From positions 2,027,001 through 2,091,000 of the forward strand of contig CANJKZ010000068.1 of assembly GCA_947471745.1 (NCBI GenBank): 64,000 bases of DNA, written 5' to 3'. Both the position numbers and the translations under genes were made by a program. The notes beneath the pieces were generated by a model. The model saw nothing but the letters and a program-made list of their open reading frames with translations. It did no database searches and was not told the origin of the DNA. The stretch is from Closterium sp. Naga37s-1. Taxonomy: Eukaryota > Streptophyta > Zygnematophyceae > Desmidiales > Closteriaceae. This document shows positions 55,271 to 64,000 of this stretch, piece after piece (the stretch's first letter is position 1; every line of letters starts with the position of its first letter).

Positions 55271-57149
55271 CCGCCCTGCTGCTCGTTCTACTGCTGCTGC
55301 TGAGGACGTGCTGCTTGGAGTGCTGGAGGTGCTGCAACCTAGCCTCACCGAGCCGCTTTACTGCTCTTACTACTGCTACTGCTGCTCGTGCTACTGCCTT
55401 CCCTCCGTACTGCCCTACTGGTCGCGCGCCTCCTTGCTTGCCCGCTATGACTTCATTTTGTAGTAGCGGTGGGAGTGGTGACGGCGGTGGTGGTAGCACC
55501 GGGAGCGGTGGCGGCCGTAGTAGCAGTCGTTGTGGAGCTGTTCGGTGGGGAGTTTCTGGCGGTGGCCAGATGCAGCTGTAGCGGCGTCCGCGCGAGACCC
55601 TTGCGCCCCAGCAGCTTCGTGAGTGGTACACCAGTAGGTGTGGTGGCGGCGGCAGTAGTAGCAGACGCGGCGGAGCTGCAGCGGCGTCCGCGCGAGACCC
55701 TTACGCCCTAGCGGCGTCTGCAGCTTCGTGAGTGGTACGCTCAGAGTGGGGGGACTTGAAGTATCGTCTGCTGCCCGTACGTCATTTGCACATGTGATCG
55801 AGCTGGTCAGACTTGCGGGACAGTTGGTCACACACAGGCTCGCTGCTTCACCTGTCTGAGCGACGCCTGGCGTGTAGTGTTTGGTGACGAGGTTGGCTAG
55901 AGCTGCTTTGGAACAAGGTGGATATCTTTGCTCTAGACTATGACACTATCCTCACTGCCATGTATGCTTTGACTATTAGTACTCAGGGTGAGTGTTACCT
56001 GTGTGTGCCGCCTGACCCTGGTATAGCAGCAGCTGCTTTAGGTGCTGGTGAGTCTGCTCCAGGTGCTGGTGAGTCTACTCTAGGTACTGAGCCTCCTTAG
56101 GTAGCTGCATCTGCGTCCGCGTCAGGTCAGCTAGCAGCCCCCTATACGTGTCGCCTCCTGTCGCACTACCGCCTAGGTCACACCTCCGTGGCATGCACTC
56201 CTGCGTCCTTGTCTCTGGTCTTCCCAGGTCTCTGCCTCCCCTCCCACCCTCGCCTACCCCTCCCTGCCTTCCCTGTGTCAAGGGGCGGCAGCGCGCCGCT
56301 CCTCACTCCTCCTCGTTTCCCCCGACGACTGCTCCCCTGCAGACTCTCCACATGGACGTGTGGGGCCCAGCCCGCGTCCAGGGACAGGGCCGCGAGCGAT
56401 ACTTTCTGCTGGTTGTTGAGGACTACTCACGTTACACCACGCTCTTCCCCTTGCGCAGTAAGGGAAAGGTCCCTGATGTTTTGATCCCTTGGATCCCTAG
56501 GATCCGCGCTGTCCGTCTCCAGCTCCGCAAGCGGTTCAACACTGACCTTCCTGTCTTGCGTCTGCACTCTGACAGAGGTGGTGAGTTCTTCTCCGACCTC
56601 TTGCGGGACTTTTGTCGTGGGGAGGGCATCCTCCGTCGTTCACACTTCTAGCCTCTCCGCAGCAGAATGGGGTTGCTGAGCGCTGCATTGGCTTACTCAT
56701 GGAGGTCGCTCGTACCTCCATGATCCATGCGGCTGCTCCCCATTTTCTGTGGCTGTTTGCGGTCCAGTACGCTGCGCATCAGCTCAACCTTTGGCCCCGA
56801 GTCTCCTTGCCATAGACCTCGCCTACCACTGCGTTGGACGGGAGAGGTTGGCGATGCGTAGGTGTTCCGGATCTGGGGCTGTCGTGCCTTTGTCCGCAAT
56901 ACCTCCGCGGACAAGCTCTCCTCGCGCGCCGTTCCCTGCGTCTTCCTTGGCTTTCCCCCTGCCGCGCTTGGCTGGCAGTTTTACCACCCCACCTCGCGCC
57001 GTGTCCTACCCTCTCAGGACGTCACGTTCGACGAATTGGTTCCCTTTTACCTTCTCTTCCCCTACCGCAATGCCCCTCTCCCCCCCGCGCCGCTCTTCCT
57101 CGCTCGAGGTCCCCCTCCGGTAGACCCCCTCCCCCCTCAGGGTCCTGCT

Positions 57150-58310
57150 CCTTCAGGTGTGTCTCAGGTTGACCCACTCCCCTTGGTTGACACTGTCGAG
57201 GTCACTGGCGACTTTGGTGCTGCTCGGGGTGCTGCGTCTGGGGGTGTCGGGCCTGCGGTTGCGGAGCCTGAGCGTGCGGAGCCTGGAGGTGCTGAGCCTG
57301 AGCGTGCAGAATGTGGGGGTGCTGAGCCTAAGCGTGCGGAGCCTGGAGGTGCTGAGCCTGCGAGTGCGGAGCCCAGGGGTGCTGCGTCTGTGCGTGCGGA
57401 GCCTGGGGGTGCTGGTGACGCTGGAGCTGCCAAAGCTGGTGGTGCTGCTAGTGCTGGAGGTGTTGGAGGTTGTGGAGTTTCTGGAGCTGCTGGAGCTGGT
57501 GGTGCTACTGCTACTCGAGGTGCTGGAGCTGCTAGTCCCGGAGTTGCTTGTACTGGTGGTACTGGAGCTGCGGGAGCTGGTGGTGGTGGTGCTGCTGCTG
57601 CTGCTGGAGGTGCTGGAGCTACTGGTCCCGGAGGTGCTCGTACTGGAGGCACAGGAGCTGCCGGAGCTGGTGGTACTACTGCTACTGGAGGTACTGGAGG
57701 TGCTGGAGCTACTGGTCCCGGAGGTGCTCGTATTGGAGGCACTGGAGCGGCCGGAGCTGGAGGTGCTGCTTCTACTGGAGGTACTGGAGGTGCTGGAGCT
57801 GCCGCTCCAAGAGGTGCTCGTGCTGGAGGTACTGCAGGTGCTGGAGCTGCTGGTCATGGAGGTGCTTGTGCTGGAGGCACTGGAGCTGCCTGAGCTGGTG
57901 GTACTGCTGGTGCTGGAGGTACTGGAGCTGCTGGAGCTGGTGGTGCTGCTGGTGCTGGAGGTGCTGGAGGTGCTGGCGTTGCTCGTCCTGGAGGTTCTGG
58001 AGGTGCTCTCTCGCCGCATCAGCTACGCTAGTGGTACACTCAGCACTATCGCCTTCGGCGTGGCGCTGCTGGGGCTGGCGGCACTGCGACTGGAGACGCG
58101 GGAGCTGGAGGTACTGGAGCGGCCGGATTTGGTGGTGCTGCGGACACTGGAGCTGTAGGCGCTGGAGCTGGTCACCCGGGAGCTGGAGGTGCTGGAGCTG
58201 GAGGCGCTGGAGCTAGAGTTTCTGGAGCTGCAGGAGGCCCTGGAGCTACTGGTACTAGTACTGGAGGTGCTGGTGCTGGAGGAACTGGTGCTGGTGGTGC
58301 TGCACAGCCA
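57150..58310 (+). repeat. Copia-E linker repeats (Ala/Glu/Pro then Gly/Ala/Thr)
   Basis: A degraded 15-base array (GAGCCTGGAGGTGCT and variants) lies at about 57240-57410, followed by GGAGGTGCTGGAGCT-type degenerate repeats to about 58300. It takes the same place as 9808-10735 in Copia-B but is about twice as long. Confidence 0.85.
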
Positions 58311-60419
58311 CGACTGTTCTTCGCTCCGCCATCACCGTCGTCTCTGCCGCCGCCTGGCTCGGTGCTTCACCAGGTTTTTAGCCTCCCGTCTTCTACTAGT
58401 CTCCCGTTAGAGCCAGGCTCCCCACTGCCTGCTCCCTCTCCTTACACTGAGCAGACCGACTTGCTTACAGAGCGTCGTGAGCCTGCGTCTTGTCCTGCCT
58501 CACCTGCTTGTGCTGTTCGCACTGGTCGTCGTGTTTCGCGTGAGCGTCCTCCTCCTGTCCCCGGCACGCACCATATGGCACTTCGTCCTTCCTCTGTTCC
58601 ACAGCGTGTCCCTCTGCCGTCTCCTCCTGCGTCCTCTCTTGCTGACAGACCCGACCCTGAGTCTGACCTGGTTCGTGCTGCAAGTCCTACTGTTACGCGT
58701 CTCTTAGCCACTGTTGTCACTGACCCTTCGTTTGAGTCTGCTGCTGTGTTTTCCTTAGTTGCTGAGGTTGTTGACTTTGCTGCTGTTTGTTGTCTCGACT
58801 ATGCCGCTAGTCTTCTTACTGAGTCTGAGTCCGTCTGTCCTCCGTCCGTCAGGGGTGAGTGTGCTGTTGGCACGGACGTCCTTGAGGACAGGTAGGAGGA
58901 CGTTGAGTGTCTTGCAGCCGCTGTATCTCATCTCGTGGCCGTGCTGCTTGCCCCTGAGGGAGACCCGGATGCACCAGACATCCCGACCCCGCGCTCTTAC
59001 GCTGAGGCGATCGCGGGTGAGTACTCCTCTCAGTGGCAGATAGCCATGGACACAAAGATGGCATCCTGGAAGTCCACAGGCACTTACGTCAACGCAGTTC
59101 CCCCTCCTGGGGCGAACATAGTCGATGGCATGTGGATTTTCAGGGTGAAGCGGCCGCTGGGTTCTCCACCTGTCTTCAAGGCTCGATACGTTGCACGAGG
59201 CTTCAGTCAGCGACATGGAGTTGACTTCTTCCAGACCTTCTCCCCTACCCCGAAGATGACCACTCTTCGAGTGCTGAAGCACGTTGCCGCTGCTGACACT
59301 GAGGCACTCGCCCTTGTGAAGTCGCAGCTGCAGAAAAGACACACGTGCACAGACCTGGGTGAGCTGCGCAGCTATCTTGGCTTGCAGATCACCTGGGACA
59401 GAGCACGGCGCACCATCACCCTGACCCAGTCACACATGGTGCAGCAGGTCCTTCAGCGCTTCGGCTTCACTTGGTCCTCGCCACAGTCCACTCCTCTGGC
59501 TAACGGTCACTCGCTCTCAGCTCCACCTTCGGACGAGTCCGTAGAGCCGAGTGGCCCGTATTCAGAGCTAGTGGGCTGCCTCATGTACCTGATGACCTGC
59601 ACTCGTCCTGACCTTGCATACCCTCTTGGCCTTCTGGCACGCTACGTGGCTCCTGGTAGACACTGAAAGGTGCACTGGGATGCTGCGAAGAAGGTACTGC
59701 GTTACTTGTGCAGTACGTCGGGCATGGGGCTCATGCTTGGAGGGCGGGGTCCAGTTGTCCTCACTGGACACTCAGACGCTTCTTGAGTTGACAACCTGGT
59801 TACGCAGCGGTCGTCTCAGGGTTACACGTTCAGCCTTGTCTCCGGCTAAGTTTCTTGGCGGTCTACCCGCTCGTTTTCTGTTCTCAGCTCCAATTGTGAG
59901 GCTGGAATCTACGCGGGAGCCATGGCTGCACAGGAGTTATGCTGGCACACCTACTTGCTGACCGACTTGGGAGAGCGGCCTCGTTCTCCTCCAGTTCTGC
60001 ACGTAGACAACAAGGCTGCAATTGCCTTGTGTCAGGAGCACAGACTGGAGCACAGAACGAAGCACATCGCTCTGCGTTACTTCCTTGCTCGAGAGTTGCA
60101 GCAGCGTGGTCAGCTTCGTCTTGCTTACGTGGCCACTCGGGCCAACACTGCTGATACATTCACCAAGGCACTTCCACTTGGTCATCATCATACCATTAGG
60201 CCATGTGCCTACTTTGCCTCACTTGCTCACTTCGTGACTTTGCTTGTATTGTGATCTATATACTTGTACCTGCATGCTTACACCTACTAGGTTGTGATCA
60301 CTGTACTGCTTGTTCCCATATCTATAACTCTGCATGTGAACTGGCCTTGTGGCTACTTGCTTGTGCTCACAGTGTGTGGTGACTTCGTGATCCAACCTGA
60401 GCTAGCTTTGCTTTTCTTG

Positions 60420-60596
60420 ACTGGTCTTGTGACCCCTTGTTCTCCCCCACTGCCTATGGGGGTGTGTCAAACTATAATGCTGCTTATGTTGTGTAGGCTG
60501 TAGTGGGGTAGCCTATATGGGGTACAACCCATTAGGGTTAGCACTTGTACTCAGTTTGATGTCAATCCAATCATTCCTGCCTGTTAGTTTCTGACA
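60420..60596 (+). repeat. Copia-E 3' end: hairpins, polypurine tract and LTR
   Basis: GGTC-TTGT-GACC lies at 60423-60434. CCCCCA (60444-60449) can pair with TGGGGG (60457-60462). The LTR is 60465-60596. Confidence 0.85.
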
Positions 60597-61949
60597 TCCC
60601 CCGCAGTACCCACAGTGGTTCTCCCTTCCTCGGTTCCAGAGGCACCTACGATATGGATGCAGGGCGAATGTTTGAGGCATGTCGCTGCCGCTTCAACACG
60701 CGTCGATCCGCCTATCGCTTCGGGCTCTACACGGAACCGTCCGCCTGTCGCTGCCGGATCTGCTCGCGTCGGCCCTTCTCTCTAAAAGGGGATCAAACCG
60801 ACGTACCACCAGACAACGATCCAGTGGGGTGCCAGTCAAGCAACGCACACGTCTGGTGTGGGGAACTCTTCTCCAAAGGCTCCACAGCATGAACTAAAAT
60901 CGAAAGCGGTTGAAGTTACTTCTGAAACATCGCCACCGGACATTGGAGAGGACAAGTACCAGGAGGCGTTGTTCATGTGCAAGAAACGTGGTCTGGCGAA
61001 TTTCCTTGGCTTGTTCTTCGTCGGACGAAAGCAGGATTTCCGTCCAAGAGGTGCATGGTCTGCATTGAGCATGCTGGCGTGGGAACGAACTTCGGCCGCA
61101 CAGGTGAAGGGGCGACCGATGTGCAGATCCAAGCTATGCGGAGGCACCAGCGCACAAAGAAGCACCGTCAAGCTCTGCGCGGACAGAAGACGGTGGCAGC
61201 GGCGCTCAAGGCAAACCGCCGGATCGACGACACCGCGAAGGCGAGAGATATCAAGAAGGAGTGCGAGATAGCGCTCCTTCAAACGGGGCTCTTCATTGCC
61301 AATCGGACGCGCCCATTGAGATTGTGGGTGGATCTCGCCCGACATCTCGCGCAGGGGGGCACTCCGTGCTTCCCAAAGAACGGATACGACGCATATTACA
61401 CGACGCATATCCCAAATAACAGGCCCTTCTCTGCGTGTGTGCGTGCACTTTCTCGCTCCTTGGGTGCATGAATCTCTTCCCCTTTGTGTATTTGACTATC
61501 TTCCCGGTTGCATTTCCTGTTTGGCAGGTGTCCAGAAGCGTGCGGAACGTGCGGAGCTGCGCACGTTCTTGCCGGTTCTCACCACTGGCCCCAAGGAGGA
61601 GCAGTCGTTCCATGCTGGTTTGAAAGCCATCCTGCAGACCAGCGACTGGCAGAGCAGCTACCCCAACCAAGTCCGTCTGTGGGCTGAGGTGGCTGTTCTG
61701 CCAATTAGCACAGTCCAGTGCGAACGCAGGTTTTCCCGCCAAAAAGTCATCAAGTCGTGGCGCCGGACGAGCCTCTGCAACGCCAAGCTCGGAGACCTGT
61801 TGGCGTTGAGCCTGCTCGACTACGACATGGAGTGGGAGAAGGTGGTGGACATCTGGAGGAGCACCAAGAAAGGCGCCCCAGCAAGCGCAAGGAGCAAGCA
61901 GCGCCAGAGAGAGACCGGGCCAGATGTGAGGGCCCTCAAACCAATCTGA
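60597..61949 (+). pseudogene. hAT-like (ZNF862-like) protein gene, truncated and split by Copia-E
   Basis: The frame at 60977-61410 has FPWLVL followed by a C-x2-C...H-x5-H finger (CMVC...HQRTKKH), as in BED/TTF-finger proteins of the ZNF862 group, then a helical CEIALLQTGLFIA segment. The frame from about 61528 ends with VLPISTVQCERRFSRQKVIK and continues through LGDLLALSLL, the hAT C-terminal dimerisation region (about 61680-61860). An acceptor-like TTTGGCAG precedes 61528, so an intron between the two parts is likely. The central catalytic core of hAT transposases (several hundred residues) is absent. A frame break near 60990 and a stop near 60781 suggest decay upstream. It is either a deleted hAT transposon or a dead host gene derived from one. 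Confidence 0.68.
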
Positions 61950-62268
61950 GGGCCTGCACCGATGGTATCCGACAACTAGCAACCGCACATGATTGGAAGT
62001 AAAGATGAGATTTCATCACGTGGTATTTTTTTCACCTGTGAGATTGCCTCGGTGGGATACATCATCTGATCTTGATAGGCCAGCTTCTATAATACCATAT
62101 TTCATTTGATATGTACACATCATCTACTACTCGATAAGAAGGAACATCACAAATGCACAGAATCCTGGAAACTAACCTATTGTAGAGGCATTCATGGAGC
62201 ATCTGTGATGTTCCTTCTCGGATCACACAACCATCTCCCTGTGCATCCTTCTCCCGTTCTCCTCTCCA
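61950..62268. other. Intergenic stretch between convergent genes, with a strong foldback
   Basis: No coding frame. An inverted repeat of 20 bases per arm (19 pairs) lies at 62137-62156 and 62199-62218 around a 42-base loop. The arm begins AGAAGGAACATCACA. The plus-strand hAT-like gene ends on the left and the minus-strand CHRD-like gene ends on the right, so shared 3' UTR is likely here. Confidence 0.7.
62137..62218. repeat. 19/20-pair inverted repeat (hairpin)
   Basis: Arms at 62137-62156 and 62199-62218 pair at 19 of 20 positions, with a 42-base loop. The size fits a small plant-type microRNA precursor, a 3' UTR hairpin or a MITE remnant. The sequence alone does not decide. Confidence 0.8.
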
Positions 62269-64000
62269 TCAAAACCTGCCACTAATCAGCTTGCCCGACA
62301 AGCTGCTGCTGGTGCCGGCAAAGCCAATGTAGAGCTGCCCACTGGCGCCCGCCTGGATGGCGCTGAGCACGGGCGCCAGGTCCGCCGGCGCGACAGTGAG
62401 CACATTGGCCAGCGACCACGACACGGAGCTCAGCAGCTGCCACGTGCCGGGCAGCTGCAGCGCCACGGGTGGGGCTGCCTGCCCGCACGTGCTGTTGCCG
62501 CTGTAGATGGCCGCCGCCTGCGGTGCCTCCGCCATGCCCGTCGCCACCAGCTCGTACGCCACTGCGTACGCCGAGCCCCTGCCGTGCGGAAGGGGGGGAC
62601 GGAGGGGGGAGGAGAGAGGAGAGGGTGCGGGTGGGGGTGGGGGGGTTGAACAAGGGATATTCATATAAATGTAACCTTAGCTGGACGGCACTGGTTGTGA
62701 AAGTCAGAGCAGATTTGGATTGGAAGTCCAGGGAAGCAATGATAAGATGGTTAAGAGAGACGATGCATGGTTCCGACAGGTAAGGGTGCAGGTTGGAGGA
62801 GAGTGAGGGGCTGTGGCTTACATGTTGGTGATCTGGATGTTGGCTGCTCCCACCGGGAGAAGGCCCTCACACGAGGTGAGCACGCCACGCAGCATGCCTG
62901 CAGTGATGGGGATCATCAAGAGAAGCAGTAGAGAGTTAGCCCAAGAAAAGCAGCAGATGGTGCAACAAACAGAAGCAGCAGATGGTGCAACAATGAGCAG
63001 CAGCAGGTGGTGCAACAAAGAGCAACAGCAGGTGGTGCAACAAAGAGCAGCAGCAGGTGGTGCAACAAAGAGCAGCAGCAGGTGGTGCAACAAAGAGCAG
63101 CAGCAGGTGGTGCAACAAAGAGCAGCAGCAGGTGGTGCAACAAAGAGCAGCAGCAGATGGCGCAAGGATGAGTAGCAGCAGTAAATGGTGCAGAATGAGC
63201 AGCAGCAACAGAGATGATACGGAATGAGCAATAGCAGAAATGGTGCAAGAATGAGCAAAAGCGACGCAAGGCTGTTAAGAATGACGAGCACTGTCGGGGT
63301 ACAACAACAGCGCGGTTTGCAGAGTTAGGATTTGCGGGGTTGGGATTGTGGGGCCAGGGTTAGCGGGGTTAGGGTTGGCGGGGCTGACCTGCTGGGTGCG
63401 GCAGCAGAGCCACGAGGTCCGCCACGCCAAGGGCGTCACTCAGCGGGGCGATCAGCGCGTCCACCTGCGCAGCGAGCGCCGACACGTCCACATTCAGTGC
63501 GCCCACCCTCTGAGTGAGCGCCGCCACTCGCTGACTCAGCAACGCGCGGATGTTAAGGAGAATTCCCGCCAGGTCCGTGTTGAGCGATGTGGCGCGCTTG
63601 TTGATGGCGGGAAGGCTGCCTGTAAGCGACGAGATGCGTGACTGGAGCGTGACGGGTGTCGCCTGGGGAGTAACGCCGCCGGGTCGCGTGATTCTAAGGT
63701 ATAAGATCAGGTCGAGGTTGGCAATGCGTGCGTTGAGAGCGTCAATGCTGCTCTGGAGGGCGAAAACCTGCGCTTGAAGAGCCCATGTCGCCGCGGATGC
63801 GTTGTCGTTCAGTGCGGTTGCAAGCTTGTCCAGCGATTGCGTCAGCGCTCCTTCTAATAAAACGACTTGGGCTTGTAACGCGGATGTTAGGTCGGACACG
63901 GTGCTAGTGATGGTGCTGGTGACTTGAGCTGGTCGGTTCGGGAGGCGATTCCCGAGCAGTCCGTTGGAGCCGATTCTAGCCTGTGCGCATGATGCGAATA
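62269..64000 (-). CDS. Probable secreted protein with CHRD-like C-terminal domain (3' part of gene)
   Basis: Three exons read on the minus strand: 64000-63389 (continuing beyond the window), 62897-62822 and 62578-62269, with a stop at 62271-62269. Both introns are GT-AG and the split codons join in frame (G/GC, AT/G). The first visible residues, FASCAQARIGSNG, look like the end of a signal peptide. A helical part with heptad-like Leu/Ala repeats follows (LTSALQAQVVLLEGALTQ onward). The C-terminal 100 residues (AAAIYSGNSTCGQAAPPVAL, then LSAIQAGASGQLYIGFAG and LSGKLISGRF) resemble CHRD domains, extracellular folds first seen in chordin. The domain call is by pattern only. Function is unknown. 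Confidence 0.7.
62945..63205. repeat. Intronic minisatellite, about 9 x 25 bp
   Basis: Units AGCAGCAGCAGGTGGTGCAA plus CAAAG repeat head to tail in the first visible intron of the CHRD-like gene. The period of 25 is not a multiple of three and the array is open in all frames, so it is not coding. Outer units are more diverged than inner ones. Confidence 0.92.

Larger units (their letters stand above)
54496..60596 (+). mobile_element. Copia-E: Ty1/copia element, broken
   Basis: LTRs at 54496-54633 and 60465-60596 are about 95% alike by eye. The target duplication TCCCC is exact (54491-54495 and 60597-60601). The primer-binding site TGGTTTCAGAGCAG is at 54634 and the polypurine tract ends at 60464. 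Parts: minisatellite leader, repeated PQQLREWY-type gag region (about 55560-55740), integrase (HMDVWGPARV near 56350, HSDRGGEF near 56568, NGVAER near 56668), a long repeat-rich linker (57150-58500), reverse transcriptase (from about 58960, first half) and RNase H (to about 60190). It has several to about ten breaks. Intermediate age, same family as Copia-B. Confidence 0.94.

Noticed and set aside
57157-58158. A 333-residue Leu/Val/Glu-rich frame in Copia-E
   Set aside because: Another frame of the linker repeats. It has no domain and a repeat-driven composition.
52948-61971. A shared 16-base word (GCACCGATGGTATCCG at 52948-52963 and 61956-61971) as hAT terminal repeats
   Set aside because: The two copies are in direct, not inverted, orientation, with no 8-base target duplication seen, and the match ends abruptly.
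62945-63205. CRISPR-like array
   Set aside because: Units follow head to tail with no unique spacers, inside a eukaryotic intron. It is a minisatellite.

Overview
The window is nuclear DNA of a green-lineage eukaryote. Near its left end it carries a nuclear gene for a chlorophyll a/b-binding LHCII protein with a plastid transit peptide and one spliceosomal intron. Most of the rest is Ty1/copia and Ty3/gypsy LTR retrotransposons nested in one another, plus an L1-like LINE. GC-rich coding sequence, short introns and chromodomain gypsy elements suggest a streptophyte (charophyte alga or early land plant). Genus is not claimed.

Layout. 1-3505: low-complexity upstream DNA and the Lhcb promoter. 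3506-4487: Lhcb gene. 4691-15371: an old copia element (Copia-A) split by a younger one (Copia-B, 6354-13331). 15811-22293: a whole-looking copia of another family (Copia-F, minus strand). 22778-23082: 5' piece of an unrecognised gene, cut by the next element. 23083-31874: chromodomain gypsy (Gypsy-1) carrying Copia-C. 31875-34995: a segment present again at 42432-45544. 34966-36373: piece of a second gypsy type. 36374-42431: Gypsy-2, a near-identical copy of Gypsy-1, carrying a 1.5 kb TRIM-like element (TRIM-D). 45545-52680: a copia fragment split by a 6.2 kb LINE (minus strand). 52690-54380: no gene, one direct repeat pair. 54381-61949: a decayed hAT-like (ZNF862-like) gene split by Copia-E. 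62269-64000: 3' part of a three-exon gene on the minus strand for a probable secreted protein with a CHRD-like C-terminus, running off the window.

The insertions order themselves. The two gypsy copies share one 3' flank, so they arose by duplication of a larger segment, not by two insertions. Each then took a different guest, and each is the empty-site control for the other's guest. The short-LTR copia group (A, B, C, E and TRIM-D) shares more than its genes: a hairpin in the LTR with a covarying base pair, a polypurine tract that can pair with a C-run just upstream, two small TTGT-loop hairpins in the 3' untranslated part, and a GC-rich minisatellite leader whose repeat unit differs in every copy. 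These RNA-level features, and a 19/20-pair foldback at 62137-62218, are the main unexplained structure here. No complete new biochemical system was recognised.
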